From: an uncultured Parabacteroides sp.
GTDB lineage: Bacteria > Bacteroidota > Bacteroidia > Bacteroidales > Tannerellaceae
DNA: 64,000 bases
Direction: 5' to 3'
Assembly: GCA_944325355.1 (NCBI GenBank)
Contig: CALUZS010000003.1
Location: forward strand, 62,001-126,000
The position numbers were made by a program, and so were the translations under genes. The notes beneath the pieces were generated by a model. The model was given only the letters and a program-made list of their open reading frames with translations, was not told the origin of the DNA and searched no databases. The number at the start of each line of letters is the position of its first letter. Positions within the stretch are counted from its first letter, which is position 1. Shown here piece after piece: positions 27,100 through 36,599 of the stretch.

Positions 27100-27131
27100 G
27101 TTGCAAATTATAAATAAAGGGATTAATTTTG
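27100..27131 (+). promoter_or_regulatory. Bacteroidales-type promoter of the capsule locus
   Basis: GTTG (27100-27103) and TAATTTTG (27124-27131) separated by 20 bases fit the -33/-7 consensus. The implied untranslated leader to 27273 is about 135 bases, long enough to carry an antitermination target for UpxY. No pair of inverted repeats of the kind used for invertible Bacteroides capsule promoters was seen around it. Confidence 0.6.
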
Positions 27132-27272
27132 CCGAGAAAATAAGAGGAACCTTGTTTTCTGCGAAGTTACTTTATGTAAGTTTTATTTTATTTGCTTGCT
27201 AATAGGGAGAAAATATAGAAAACTTAAAACTGGAAAGTAGTAGTATAACTTGTGACTAAAATATAGAGCGGA

Positions 27273-29201
27273 ATGTTTAGTTTAGTGAGTTTTGGAGGAA
27301 AACTGGCGAAATCCCGTTATCTGAATCGCTGGTTGATATTGATAGTCGATTTGTTTGTGTCGACTGTTGTGACGGTGTTGTCATTGTTGCTAACCTATTA
27401 TGTGTCTAATTTCCGGCCGGAGGGGAAGACAAGTATATCCATATTGCTGGCTTCATCCTTTTTCAGCCTGATTAGTTTTTTCATGACACAGACTTATAAA
27501 GGTATTATCCGTCATTCCGTTTATACGGAGACCGGACGGCTTGCATTTGCTTCGTTCTTGAAGATAATATTATTATATTTGTTTATTACTGCGGCGGCGG
27601 TGTTGCCGGTGAGGATGGAGATGTTGATTTGTCTCATCGACCTTTTATTGACATTCTTTTTCCTTACTATATTCCGGTTGTTTGTTGTTTTCTTTTTCCG
27701 TGCACTTCGGGAACGGGTGTTGCCGGATTTTGAGCGTGTGCTTATTTATGGTGACAACCGGATTATATCGGATCAGGACGGTCTTATACAGAATGGCAAC
27801 CAGAGCTGGCAGATTGTCGGTTGTTTGCAATGGGGAAAGCGGTCTTCCTTGCGTATAGGCCATTATAAAGTTTATTTTATAGAGAATCAAGAGTCGTTGC
27901 GCCGTCTTGTCCTTTCCCGTAATATCCGCTCGATTTTGTTCACGGATGTGGCAAGTGTCAGGAGTGAAAATGACCGTATTGTTTCTTATTGCTTGCAGTT
28001 GCATTTGAAGATGTTGCTTTTGCCTGCGCCGGATGAGTTGCAAGGCGGAAAGGTGAAGCAGCGTAACTTGGCGGAGGTGCGTATTGAAGATTTGCTTGGC
28101 AGGGAAGAGATAAAGATAAATATGAACAATATCGTATCATCTTTGAAAGGCAAGTCGGTGTTGGTTACGGGAGCTGCCGGTTCGATAGGCAGTGAGTTGT
28201 GCCGACAGTTATGTGCATTTGAAGTAAAAGATCTGGTGTTGTTCGACAGTGCGGAGACGCCTATGCATAATATCCGTCTGGAGCTGGAAGAGCGTTTCCC
28301 GAAAGTTAAGATTCATCCGGTTGTGGGGGATGTCCGTATGGTAGAGCGCATGGATAGCATTTTCAATGAATACCGTCCGTTATATGTATTCCATGCTGCA
28401 GCCTATAAGCATGTTCCGTTGATGGAGGAGAATCCGTGCGAAGCTGTTTATACGAATGTTTACGGCACCTTTAATGTGGCGAATATCGCTGTCAAATATG
28501 GAGTGGAGAAGTTTGTGATGATTTCGACGGATAAAGCTGTGAACCCGACGAACGTCATGGGAGCATCCAAACGGTTGGCAGAGATTTATGTGCAGAGTTT
28601 AAGCACGGCTATCAGCAAAGGACTGCATGAGGGAAAGACCCGTTTTATAACGACCCGTTTCGGGAATGTGCTGGGAAGTAACGGCTCAGTAATACCTCGT
28701 TTTAAAGAGCAGTTGATGCGTGGAGGACCGCTTACGGTTACTCATCCTGATATTATCCGTTATTTCATGACAATATCCGAAGCATGTAAGTTGGTTCTTG
28801 AAGCGGGTGTTATGGGTAATGGAAATGAAATATTCGTGTTCGATATGGGAACTCCTGTGAAGATTGCGGATTTGGCGCGGAGGATGATTGAATTGGCAGG
28901 GCTGGTTCCCGACAAAGATATAAAAATCGAGTATACCGGTCTGCGTCCGGGTGAGAAACTGTATGAAGAGTTGTTGGCAACGAAAGAGAATACGTTGCCT
29001 ACATTTAATGAGAAGATTTTCCGTGCGAAGGTGCGTGAATACGAATTTTCGGAGATTTCCCGTTCAATCAAGCATCTGACGGAACTTGCCATTGCAGTGA
29101 AACGCATCGAAACGGTGCGCGAGATGAAACGTATCGTGCCTGAATTTAAGAGTAAAAATTCAGTGTACGAGACATTGGATGCCGAGACCGTGGATAAGTA
29201 G
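27273..29201 (+). CDS. WbpM/CapD-like nucleoside-diphosphate-sugar 4,6-dehydratase (membrane-bound)
   Basis: First gene of the capsule locus. About four hydrophobic segments in residues 20-150, then a CoA-binding-like region, then an SDR dehydratase domain from about residue 285: TGAAGSIGSELCRQL, VVGDVRMVERM, HAAAYKHVPLME, ISTDKAVNPTNVMGASKR and TRFGNVLGSNGSVIPRF. The catalytic Tyr is replaced by Met in N-V-M-G-A-S-K, as in P. aeruginosa WbpM. Expected to form UDP-4-keto-6-deoxy-GlcNAc, the precursor of QuiNAc/FucNAc. The matching 4-reductase and initiating transferase are at 44703-46962. 642 residues is usual. Confidence 0.9.
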   Translation: MFSLVSFGGKLAKSRYLNRWLILIVDLFVSTVVTVLSLLLTYYVSNFRPEGKTSISILLASSFFSLISFFMTQTYKGIIRHSVYTETGRLAFASFLKIILLYLFITAAAVLPVRMEMLICLIDLLLTFFFLTIFRLFVVFFFRALRERVLPDFERVLIYGDNRIISDQDGLIQNGNQSWQIVGCLQWGKRSSLRIGHYKVYFIENQESLRRLVLSRNIRSILFTDVASVRSENDRIVSYCLQLHLKMLLLPAPDELQGGKVKQRNLAEVRIEDLLGREEIKINMNNIVSSLKGKSVLVTGAAGSIGSELCRQLCAFEVKDLVLFDSAETPMHNIRLELEERFPKVKIHPVVGDVRMVERMDSIFNEYRPLYVFHAAAYKHVPLMEENPCEAVYTNVYGTFNVANIAVKYGVEKFVMISTDKAVNPTNVMGASKRLAEIYVQSLSTAISKGLHEGKTRFITTRFGNVLGSNGSVIPRFKEQLMRGGPLTVTHPDIIRYFMTISEACKLVLEAGVMGNGNEIFVFDMGTPVKIADLARRMIELAGLVPDKDIKIEYTGLRPGEKLYEELLATKENTLPTFNEKIFRAKVREYEFSEISRSIKHLTELAIAVKRIETVREMKRIVPEFKSKNSVYETLDAETVDK

Positions 29202-29250
29202 AAAAGGAACGGTTATAGCAGATTAATCTGTAACTGTCCTTGCGAAAGTT

Positions 29251-29811
29251 ATGGAAAAAGAGAAAAACAATATAGTCTGTTTACCTGCCGATGTGACAGG
29301 TAACGGCGTAGCATGCCCAAAACGTTGGCTCGTTGCGATGGTGAAATTGTTTCATGAAAAGAAAACGGCGGAGCGACTGTCAAACATGGGTATCGAAACC
29401 TATTTGCCGGTACAACGCCAGATACGGCAATGGAGCGATCGCAAAAAGGAAATAGACCAGGTACTTACACCGATGATGCTGTTTGTGCATGTCGATTCGC
29501 AGGAGCAGAAAGAGGTGCTGATGTTATCGTCTGTGAGCCGGTATATGGTGTTGCGCAATGAGCATGCGCCGGCGGTTGTCCCCGATATTCAGATGGAACG
29601 TTTTATGTTTCTGTTGGATCATTCTGAAGAAGCAGTAAATATCGGGGAGACTTTGCAAGCAGGAGATCTTGTCCGCGTTGTAAAAGGTCCGTTGAAAGGT
29701 TTGGAGGGCGAGTTCGTTTCTGTAAACGGAAAGACAAAAATTGCTGTTCGAATTGATTTGTTAGGAACAGCAAGCGTAGATATATCCGCAGACAGTGTAG
29801 AAAAAATATAG
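29251..29811 (+). CDS. UpxY-type NusG-like transcription antiterminator of the capsule locus
   Basis: 186-residue NusG paralogue. The NGN domain begins WLVAMVKLFHEKKTAERL and continues GIETYLPVQRQIRQWSDRKK and TPMMLFVHVD; the KOW domain is GDLVRVVKGPLKGLEGEF. In B. fragilis each capsule operon is opened by its own UpxY, which prevents termination in the leader and is countered by UpxZ. Here it is the second gene rather than the first, and no UpxZ-like gene follows. A terminator inside the operon at 32108-32146 is a possible second target. Confidence 0.9.
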   Translation: MEKEKNNIVCLPADVTGNGVACPKRWLVAMVKLFHEKKTAERLSNMGIETYLPVQRQIRQWSDRKKEIDQVLTPMMLFVHVDSQEQKEVLMLSSVSRYMVLRNEHAPAVVPDIQMERFMFLLDHSEEAVNIGETLQAGDLVRVVKGPLKGLEGEFVSVNGKTKIAVRIDLLGTASVDISADSVEKI

Positions 29812-29827
29812 AATAGCGATATAGAAT

Positions 29828-30796
29828 ATGAAAATATTGGTAACAGGAGGAGCCGGATTCATAGGTTCTAATTTGTGTGAATATTTGTTGGCGCAAGGCA
29901 ATGTAGTTCGTTGTTTGGATAATTTTGCAACCGGTAAGCCTGGTAATATATTCCCGTTATTAGAGAAATATCCAAAAACGTTTGAGTTGTTAGTGGGTGA
30001 TATCCGTAATATGGAAGATTGTCGGAAGGCCGTTGATGGAATGGAATATGTCCTTCATGAAGCAGCTTTAGGTTCAGTTCCTCGTTCTATTAAAGACCCT
30101 ATAACCAGCAATGAAGTGAATGTGTCCGGCTTTTTGAATATGTTGGTTGCTTCACGTGATGCCGGAATTAAACGTTTTGTTTTTGCTGCAAGTTCATCCA
30201 CCTATGGGGATAGTAAAAGTTTGCCTAAGGTAGAGGATGTGATAGGGAAACCTTTGTCTCCGTATGCGATTACTAAGTATGTTAATGAATTGTATGCGGA
30301 TGTTTTTGCTAAGACGTATGGTTTTGAATATATCGGTTTACGTTATTTCAATGTGTTCGGTCGCCGTCAGAACCCATTTGGAGCATACGCTGCTGTAATT
30401 CCGTTATTTGTCAAGAAATTTATGGCTCATGAAGCTCCAAATATTAATGGAGATGGCGAATATAGTAGAGACTTTACTTATATAGATAATGTTATACAGA
30501 TGAATTATTTGGCATTGACAACGAATAATCTGGAAGCTGTCAACCAGATATATAATACTGCATACGGTGAGCGTACAACGTTGAACCAATTGGTCTCTTA
30601 TTTGAAAGAGTACCTGTCGGAGTTTGATGCTGAAATTGCAAAGATTGAGCCAACTCATGGACCGACGCGGGCAGGAGATATTCCGCATTCTTTGGCTAGT
30701 GTGGATAAAGCTAAACGGTTGTTGGGGTATGCTCCTAAATACAGTATGAAAGACGGATTGAAAGAAGCTGTTAAATGGTATTGGGAGAATATATAA
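29828..30796 (+). CDS. UDP-N-acetylglucosamine 4-epimerase (WbpP/TviC-like)
   Basis: Extended SDR epimerase: [21 protein letters not shown]-type turn [36 protein letters not shown] and the catalytic [12 protein letters not shown] (Y-x-x-x-K). The sequence between, including [16 protein letters not shown] and [13 protein letters not shown], is closest to WbpP/TviC, which prefer N-acetylated sugars. With the dehydrogenase immediately downstream it should make UDP-GalNAc and UDP-GalNAcA. 17 bases after upxY. Confidence 0.88.
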   Translation: MKILVTGGAGFIGSNLCEYLLAQGNVVRCLDNFATGKPGNIFPLLEKYPKTFELLVGDIRNMEDCRKAVDGMEYVLHEAALGSVPRSIKDPITSNEVNVSGFLNMLVASRDAGIKRFVFAASSSTYGDSKSLPKVEDVIGKPLSPYAITKYVNELYADVFAKTYGFEYIGLRYFNVFGRRQNPFGAYAAVIPLFVKKFMAHEAPNINGDGEYSRDFTYIDNVIQMNYLALTTNNLEAVNQIYNTAYGERTTLNQLVSYLKEYLSEFDAEIAKIEPTHGPTRAGDIPHSLASVDKAKRLLGYAPKYSMKDGLKEAVKWYWENI

Positions 30797-30824
30797 ATTA
30801 ATTGAATACAAAATAGTAATAATA

Positions 30825-32093
30825 ATGAATAACGATATCAGAATTTGTGTAATCGGGTTGGGGTATGTAGGATTACCTTTAGCACGGTTGTTTTCTACGA
30901 AATATAAGACTATTGGTTTTGACATGAGTCAGCGTCGTGTTGATGCATTGATGGCAGGTCACGATGATACGTTAGAAGTAGCTGATGAACTGTTACAATC
31001 CGCCTTAGCAAACGGATTTGTATGTACAACAGATATTGAACAGATTCGAGATTGTAATTTTTATGTGGTAGCTGTACCGACTCCGGTTGATGAAAACAAC
31101 AATCCGGATTTAACACCGTTGTATGGTGCTAGTACTACAGTAGGTAAGGTAATTTCTAATGGAGATATTGTGGTATATGAATCTACCGTTTATCCAGGGG
31201 TAACGGAAGATGAATGTATTCCGGTTGTAGAGAAAGTTTCTGGTTTGAAATTCAATGAAGATTTCTTTGCCGGTTATTCACCGGAACGTATTAATCCGGG
31301 GGATAAGTTACATACGGTAGAAAAAATCAAGAAAGTGACTTCCGGTTCTACACCTGAAATCGGACAGAAAGTCAATGAAATTTATGCTTCTGTTATTACG
31401 GCTGGCACGCATTTGGCTTCAAGCATAAAAGTTGCGGAAGCAGCAAAAGTGATAGAAAATTCGCAGCGTGATATAAATATCGCGTTTGTAAATGAGTTGT
31501 CGAAAATATTCAATAAGCTAGGTATTGATACTCAGGATGTATTGGATGCCGCTTCAACCAAATGGAACTTTTTACCGTTCAAACCGGGATTGGTCGGTGG
31601 GCATTGCATCGGCGTAGACCCGTATTATTTGGCTCAGTGTGCGCAGCGTCATGGATACAATCCTGAAATCATATTGGCAGGTCGTCGGATGAATGATGGT
31701 ATGGGCGAATATGTGGCAACGGAGGTTGTAAAATTGATGTTGAAAAAGGGTATTCAAGTTTTAAATTCCAATATTTTAATTCTTGGTTTTACGTTTAAAG
31801 AAAATTGTCCGGATGTCCGTAATACGAAGGTCGTTGATATTTATAATACGTTGAAAGATTATGGTGTAAATATTACGGTTTACGATCCTTGGGCTAATCC
31901 GGAGGTGGCTAAACATGAGTATGGAATAGATATTATGAATGAACTTCCGAAAGGGAAATTTGATAGTGCTATTTTGGCGGTGGCGCATGAGGAATTTAAG
32001 AAAATGGATATTCTATCTTTCTGTAATTTTAAATCTGTCGTGTATGATGTGAAGTGTGCATTATCGAAAGATGTAGTTGATGGAAGATTGTAG
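30825..32093 (+). CDS. UDP-N-acetyl-hexosamine 6-dehydrogenase (TviB/WbpO-like)
   Basis: NAD-dependent four-electron oxidation of a UDP-HexNAc to the uronic acid. N-terminal [16 protein letters not shown], then [38 protein letters not shown] and the catalytic Cys in [16 protein letters not shown]-terminal domain starts [17 protein letters not shown]. The high match to the TviB/WbpO pattern and the TviC/WbpP-like neighbour predict UDP-GalNAcA, giving an acidic capsule. A terminator hairpin follows 14 bases after the stop. Confidence 0.9.
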   Translation: MNNDIRICVIGLGYVGLPLARLFSTKYKTIGFDMSQRRVDALMAGHDDTLEVADELLQSALANGFVCTTDIEQIRDCNFYVVAVPTPVDENNNPDLTPLYGASTTVGKVISNGDIVVYESTVYPGVTEDECIPVVEKVSGLKFNEDFFAGYSPERINPGDKLHTVEKIKKVTSGSTPEIGQKVNEIYASVITAGTHLASSIKVAEAAKVIENSQRDINIAFVNELSKIFNKLGIDTQDVLDAASTKWNFLPFKPGLVGGHCIGVDPYYLAQCAQRHGYNPEIILAGRRMNDGMGEYVATEVVKLMLKKGIQVLNSNILILGFTFKENCPDVRNTKVVDIYNTLKDYGVNITVYDPWANPEVAKHEYGIDIMNELPKGKFDSAILAVAHEEFKKMDILSFCNFKSVVYDVKCALSKDVVDGRL

Positions 32094-32107
32094 TATTTAG
32101 AAAGGAG

Positions 32108-32147
32108 AAAAACACTTTTAGTTATATAGTATTTAAAAGTGTTTTTT
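32108..32147 (+). terminator. Intrinsic terminator inside the capsule operon
   Basis: AAAAACACTTTTA (32108-32120) and TAAAAGTGTTTTT (32134-32146) form a 13-bp stem with a 13-base loop and a terminal T-run. It lies between the dehydrogenase and flippase genes, exactly where base composition falls. Genes on both sides run in the same direction, so it must be read through or bypassed by an internal promoter; none was recognised in the 70-base gap. Confidence 0.8.
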
Positions 32148-32163
32148 AATTATAATTTTAATA

Positions 32164-33591
32164 ATGAGTTTAAAAAAGACAGTTTTAAATGGTTTTATAT
32201 GGAGTAGTATCGGAACATTAGGTAATGGTTTAGTCAGTTTTTTGGTTACGATTATATTAGCAAGAATACTAACACCTTCTGATTTTGCTCTTATTGCATT
32301 ATTGACAGTTTTTATTTCTGTGTCAAATGTAATAGTAGATAGTGGTTTTTCTCAAGCAATTATAAGGGATGATAATCCTTCAGATGTAGATTTATCTTCT
32401 ATATTTATTTTTAATATGATTATATCTACTATTCTTTATTCTATACTTTTCATATTAGCACCATATATATCCTTATTTTATCAAACTCCTGATTTAGAAC
32501 TTTTATCAAAAATAGTATTTCTTGTAATAATTTTCAATGCGTTGATTGTAATACAAAATGCTCTCTTAAAAAGAGAATTGAATTTTGTTTTGGTTGAAAA
32601 AATTTCTGTATTGGGATCTTTTTTTGCAGGTGTAGTATCTGTGATTATGGCCTTTACAGGCTTTGGTGTATGGGCGTTGGTTGCAAATATGGTTTTAATG
32701 CCTTTTTGTCGAGGAATTTTACTATGGAAGTATTCTAAGTGGAGACCTAAAATTATCTTTAGTTTCAAATCATTAAAAAGATACCTTAGTTTTGGTATAT
32801 TTCTTATGTTTCAAGGGCTGATAGATGTTTTTGTGACTAATTTGAATACTCTTTTCATAGGTAAGATTTATACAAAAAATGATTTGGGATATTACTCACA
32901 AGGAGGGAAGTTAGATTCATATATTGTAACTCCTTTAAATGCGGTAATAGATAAAGTTGTATATCCGATTTTTTCTAGAATAAAGAATGATGATTTACAA
33001 CTTAAGGATGGATATAGAAAGATGTTGGGTATGCTTCTTTGTATTATATTACCTACAATGTTTTTTGTATCTTTATATGCAGAGAATATTGTTGTTGTAT
33101 TGTTTGGGAAACAGTGGATTGAAGCTGGGAATTATTTACAATTAATTTCTATATTAGGTCTTTTTCAACTTATACATAAAGTTAGTATTAGTTTTATAAT
33201 GATAAAAGGAAAGACTAATACAATGTTTTTTATAGCTTTAATAAAACAGTCTTTAAGGGTGGTGGCTTTATTTTTGACTATAAACATAAGTGTTTATTCG
33301 ATGGTATTGGGCTTTGTTATATCAGGTATAATTGGAAGTCTGTTATATATATATTTAAGTATGCATTATGTTCAATGTAGCTTTTTTGAAATTATGCATG
33401 ATAATTTCAAAACATTATTTTCAACTTTTTTTTCGATAATAATATTAATAGCACTAGTAGATTTTACACAACATGACATAGAATCTATAAATTTGATTTT
33501 TCAGGGATTGTTATATTTTTGTATATATATGTCTTTAAATTTTCTTCTAAAGAATAAGTATATTTTAAATATTGTTGGATTATTAAGATAA
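32164..33591 (+). CDS. Wzx-type polysaccharide repeat-unit flippase
   Basis: 475-residue MOP-superfamily membrane protein with about 12 to 14 hydrophobic segments. It begins MSLKKTVLNGFIWSSIGTLG and contains ARILTPSDFALIALLTVF, SGFSQAIIRD and KNDLGYYSQGGKL, the hallmarks of the PST/WzxC-type flippases. It moves undecaprenyl-PP-linked repeat units to the periplasmic face. Strongly AT-rich with ATA/AGA codons, unlike the flanking housekeeping genes, a sign of transfer. Confidence 0.9.
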   Translation: MSLKKTVLNGFIWSSIGTLGNGLVSFLVTIILARILTPSDFALIALLTVFISVSNVIVDSGFSQAIIRDDNPSDVDLSSIFIFNMIISTILYSILFILAPYISLFYQTPDLELLSKIVFLVIIFNALIVIQNALLKRELNFVLVEKISVLGSFFAGVVSVIMAFTGFGVWALVANMVLMPFCRGILLWKYSKWRPKIIFSFKSLKRYLSFGIFLMFQGLIDVFVTNLNTLFIGKIYTKNDLGYYSQGGKLDSYIVTPLNAVIDKVVYPIFSRIKNDDLQLKDGYRKMLGMLLCIILPTMFFVSLYAENIVVVLFGKQWIEAGNYLQLISILGLFQLIHKVSISFIMIKGKTNTMFFIALIKQSLRVVALFLTINISVYSMVLGFVISGIIGSLLYIYLSMHYVQCSFFEIMHDNFKTLFSTFFSIIILIALVDFTQHDIESINLIFQGLLYFCIYMSLNFLLKNKYILNIVGLLR

Positions 33592-33595
33592 GATT

Positions 33596-34123
33596 ATGAG
33601 TTTGGATTTTTTTTGTTGGAAAATACGAAATCAATATATAAAAATAAGAGATATATGGCATTGGTATTTAAATAAATTAGCTAGATTTTCTGTTTTCCTA
33701 CCTTGTATTACTTCTTTGCTAAAGCTTGGTGATTTTCGCGCTTTTTTGTGGAAATGTTGTGGTTGTAAAATTGGTAAAGGTGTATTTATTGGTTGGGATG
33801 TTTATTTTGATGTGAATAATGCTGAGCTAATTAATGTAGAAGATGATGTAAGGATTGCAAGTAGGGCTTTAATTTTATGTCATCGTAGGAATATATCATA
33901 TTATTTTAGAGGGGAAAAATACAAAGATTTACCTTATATAAGGTCTTCTGTTACTATAAAAAAAGGAGCTGCTATAGGTATGGGAGCAATTCTAATGCCC
34001 GGCGTTACGATAGGTGAAGGTGCAGTTGTAGGAGCTGGAGCTTTAGTAACAAAAGATGTTCCTGCTTGGACTGTAGTTGCAGGCTCTCCAGCAAGAGTGA
34101 TAAAAGTTTTGGAGTATAAATAG
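33596..34123 (+). CDS. Hexapeptide-repeat (LbH) O-acetyltransferase
   Basis: 175-residue acyltransferase of the LacA/WbbJ type. The C-terminal half is a left-handed beta-helix: IGKGVFIGWDV, IASRALILCH, AAIGMGAILMPGVTIGEGAVVGAGALVTKDVP (given here as part of the repeat, I-G-x-G-A-x-x-x) and the standard end WTVVAGSPARVIK. Starts 4 bases after the flippase stop. It probably O-acetylates a capsule sugar, or builds an N-acetyl/acyl sugar precursor; the acceptor is unknown. Confidence 0.88.
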   Translation: MSLDFFCWKIRNQYIKIRDIWHWYLNKLARFSVFLPCITSLLKLGDFRAFLWKCCGCKIGKGVFIGWDVYFDVNNAELINVEDDVRIASRALILCHRRNISYYFRGEKYKDLPYIRSSVTIKKGAAIGMGAILMPGVTIGEGAVVGAGALVTKDVPAWTVVAGSPARVIKVLEYK

Positions 34124-34133
34124 TAATTCTAAT

Positions 34134-35558
34134 ATGCTAAATAGTGTTTTCTTGAAAATATTTTATTTTTTCATATTTATAGTATCTGTTTATTTATCTA
34201 TAACAATAGATTTGAGTGTTTGGTCAAAAAGTATAATAATACCAATTCTTTTGGCTTTTGTTTCGATAGTATTTTTTTTTATTAGGAAAGATAGATATGC
34301 TTCTGTAACAAAAAATGCATATACTGTATCAATTCTTTTTTTAATTTCTTATTTTATTGTCTATTTTCAGAATTATATTGATTTATTATTGGGGAATATT
34401 AGTCAATATGATTATTTGTCGATAGCTTTACCTGATGCTATAAATAAATCTGTATGGATATCAATGACTGGTTTAATGTCTTTCTTTCTTGGTTATTTGA
34501 TTTTTGATAAAAAGAAATATAAAAAGAAATATAAAAAGAATAGTAATTTATCTTTTGTGAATACAGGAAATATTTTGATTTTAAATTATACTTTGTTTGT
34601 TGTATATTTGATGTCTGTTGATTTCTCTTATTTTAGAGGAGGATATAGTGTTGTCGAACAAAACTCATTTAATGGTTTTATCTCTGTGTTTTTCCATGCT
34701 TCATTATATTTATATATAGTAGTTAAAATAGCAAATTCAGTAGAAAAAGTGGAACGGAAAAATGTAACTCAAATTTTGAAAGAAGATTTTAAATTTTTGC
34801 TTTTGCTATTTGTATATTTAATATTGATTTTATTTTCAGGAGAGAGAGACATAATAATTTCTTTTGCTATGTCATATTTAATGATGTTGTTATTCATATC
34901 AAAATCTATTATTACAAAAAAAAACTTCATTATATTGTTATTTTTTTCAGGCCTTTTGATTGCAATTTTAGGTATTACTCGTAATATGGGTAATGAATAT
35001 TCCTTTTCAGAGAAAGTGTTATTCGCTTATGATGAATTAAATATGGAAGAAGATAATAGCGTTTTTAGTGTGACCAGTGAATTAGCCGGATCTGTTCGAA
35101 CATTACATGCAGCAGTAGAAAGTGTTGAATATAATGGATTTTGGTATGGGTATTTTAATTTCTCAAATTTTATAACATCGATACCTTTAACTGGAACATT
35201 GTTTTCTAAAATAGGTGTTTTTGATTATAAAATAACCTCTAGTACATATTTAACAATTTATCTGCAAGGATATAATCCTAAGTATGGTGACGGGACTTCT
35301 TGTATTGCAGATTTATATTTAGATTTCGGAATATTAGCGGTAGTCTTAGGTATGTTTTTTTTGGGATATATTATACGAAGGGTAGATATGATTACTACAT
35401 ATAATGAAAAGCCGAATATTTTATCTATAATATTATCAGTTGTTTTATTCTCTTCAATTATAATTTATCCAAGAGCTTATTATTTATATCCATTAAAAAT
35501 GGTGGTTTTTGTTTATATTTTATATTTTGTATTTGTGTTAACAACAAGAAGAAGATGA
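34134..35558 (+). CDS. Wzy-type oligosaccharide repeat-unit polymerase
   Basis: 474-residue membrane protein with about 12 hydrophobic segments and a large periplasmic loop around residues 290-390 (ELAGSVRTLHAAVESVEYNG and YLTIYLQGYNPKYGDG), the arrangement of O-antigen/capsule polymerases. FSGERDIIISF and DLYLDFGILAVVLGMFFLG are features of this 'oligosaccharide repeat unit polymerase' family. It should join repeat units in the periplasm. Very AT-rich. A 12-base tandem repeat at 34509-34540 encodes a K-K-K-Y repeat in a cytoplasmic loop. Confidence 0.85.
   Translation: MLNSVFLKIFYFFIFIVSVYLSITIDLSVWSKSIIIPILLAFVSIVFFFIRKDRYASVTKNAYTVSILFLISYFIVYFQNYIDLLLGNISQYDYLSIALPDAINKSVWISMTGLMSFFLGYLIFDKKKYKKKYKKNSNLSFVNTGNILILNYTLFVVYLMSVDFSYFRGGYSVVEQNSFNGFISVFFHASLYLYIVVKIANSVEKVERKNVTQILKEDFKFLLLLFVYLILILFSGERDIIISFAMSYLMMLLFISKSIITKKNFIILLFFSGLLIAILGITRNMGNEYSFSEKVLFAYDELNMEEDNSVFSVTSELAGSVRTLHAAVESVEYNGFWYGYFNFSNFITSIPLTGTLFSKIGVFDYKITSSTYLTIYLQGYNPKYGDGTSCIADLYLDFGILAVVLGMFFLGYIIRRVDMITTYNEKPNILSIILSVVLFSSIIIYPRAYYLYPLKMVVFVYILYFVFVLTTRRR
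34509..34540 (+). repeat. 12-base tandem repeat (2.7 copies) in the polymerase gene
   Basis: The unit AAAAAGAAATAT occurs twice in full and once in part. Being a multiple of three, gain or loss of a unit changes only the number of K-K-K-Y groups in a predicted cytoplasmic loop. Confidence 0.8.
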
Positions 35559-35643
35559 TATATGATTAAGCTTGTTTAAGGATGACTTTTAAATAGGTGG
35601 TTTGTTTAAGTTTTTAATATAAATTGTTATTAAAAGGTTGTTT

Positions 35644-36504
35644 ATGCTAAAGAGATTAAAAGAAAAATTGCTCCACTATACATGGACATTGGCCTATTTT
35701 AATTACAACCCAAATGTTCTCTCCGAGGGATTGGATTTTACATCGATTCACATTGTTAAGAATCCATATAAAAAGAAATGGTTTGCTGATCCATTTATTC
35801 TTATAAATACAAATGATTTTCTGACTCTTCTTGTTGAGGAGTTTGATTCAGAAATAAAAAGAGGGAGAATTGCTCAGATTTTGATTGATAAGAATCGAGA
35901 TGAGATAGTTTCTTGTGATATTATTTTGGATTTACCTACTCACTTGTCTTTTCCTGCAATTTATAGAGTTGGAAAGAGGGTTATTGTTCACCCCGAAAAT
36001 TCTGCTTCTGGTGCATCATATATGTATATTTATGATGAAAAAGAAAAATCTTTAATTAATCCTGTTAAGGTAATTGATGAGCCTGTGACTGATGCAGTAA
36101 TTATAAAAATAGATAATGTATACAGAATGTATGCGACCAGATTACCTGATCCAAATGGAAAAATTTTAAAATCTTATGTTTCAGCTAATTTGATGGGCCC
36201 CTATGTTCCATGCTCAGAAGAAAGATATCAGCATTGTCAAGCTCGTATGGCTGGATTATTTATAGAAAATAATAAAAATATTATAAGGCCGGCTCAGGAT
36301 TGTGATGGTTCCTATGGTAAAGCTGTTGTCTTTTATGATGGTTATTCTATTCTTGGTGAAATACGTTCTAATTCTATTAAGTATGCAGGTATTCATACTT
36401 TTAATACATTAGGGAAAATAGGTGTTATAGATTTGAAAAGATATGATTATCCATTGTTTGTTATGTTTAAAGATTTAATAAAAAGATTTTTACTCAGGAA
36501 ATAA
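35644..36504 (+). CDS. GINT1_N-like beta-propeller protein in the capsule locus, possible glycosyl- or formyl-transfer partner
   Basis: Start ATG 35644; a TTG two codons upstream is less likely. The 286 residues resemble the N-terminal domain of plant glucosamine inositolphosphorylceramide transferase 1, a GH43/GH32-like five-bladed propeller also found in bacterial polysaccharide loci. Visible blades start with acidic strands: W46-F-A-D-P-F, LLVEEFDSEIKRGRIAQI, LSFPAIYRVG, VTDAVIIKIDNVYRMYATR and NIIRPAQDCDGSYGKAVVF. No nucleotide-sugar-binding GT-A or GT-B fold is visible. Biochemical role is unknown; it could be a novel glycosyltransferase or a glycan-modifying enzyme. Confidence 0.7.
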   Translation: MLKRLKEKLLHYTWTLAYFNYNPNVLSEGLDFTSIHIVKNPYKKKWFADPFILINTNDFLTLLVEEFDSEIKRGRIAQILIDKNRDEIVSCDIILDLPTHLSFPAIYRVGKRVIVHPENSASGASYMYIYDEKEKSLINPVKVIDEPVTDAVIIKIDNVYRMYATRLPDPNGKILKSYVSANLMGPYVPCSEERYQHCQARMAGLFIENNKNIIRPAQDCDGSYGKAVVFYDGYSILGEIRSNSIKYAGIHTFNTLGKIGVIDLKRYDYPLFVMFKDLIKRFLLRK

Positions 36505-36599
36505 ATTAGGTGGTTAAAATATCTAAATTAAGTATTCTTAAAAATAAATAACATAAAATTTTATTAGTAAACTTCTAATTGAACTAACAGATTTGAGAG

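Noticed and set aside
27080..27272. Invertible (phase-variable) capsule promoter as in B. fragilis
   Set aside because: I looked for a pair of inverted repeats flanking the promoter-like boxes and saw none of useful length; no adjacent recombinase gene exists in the window.
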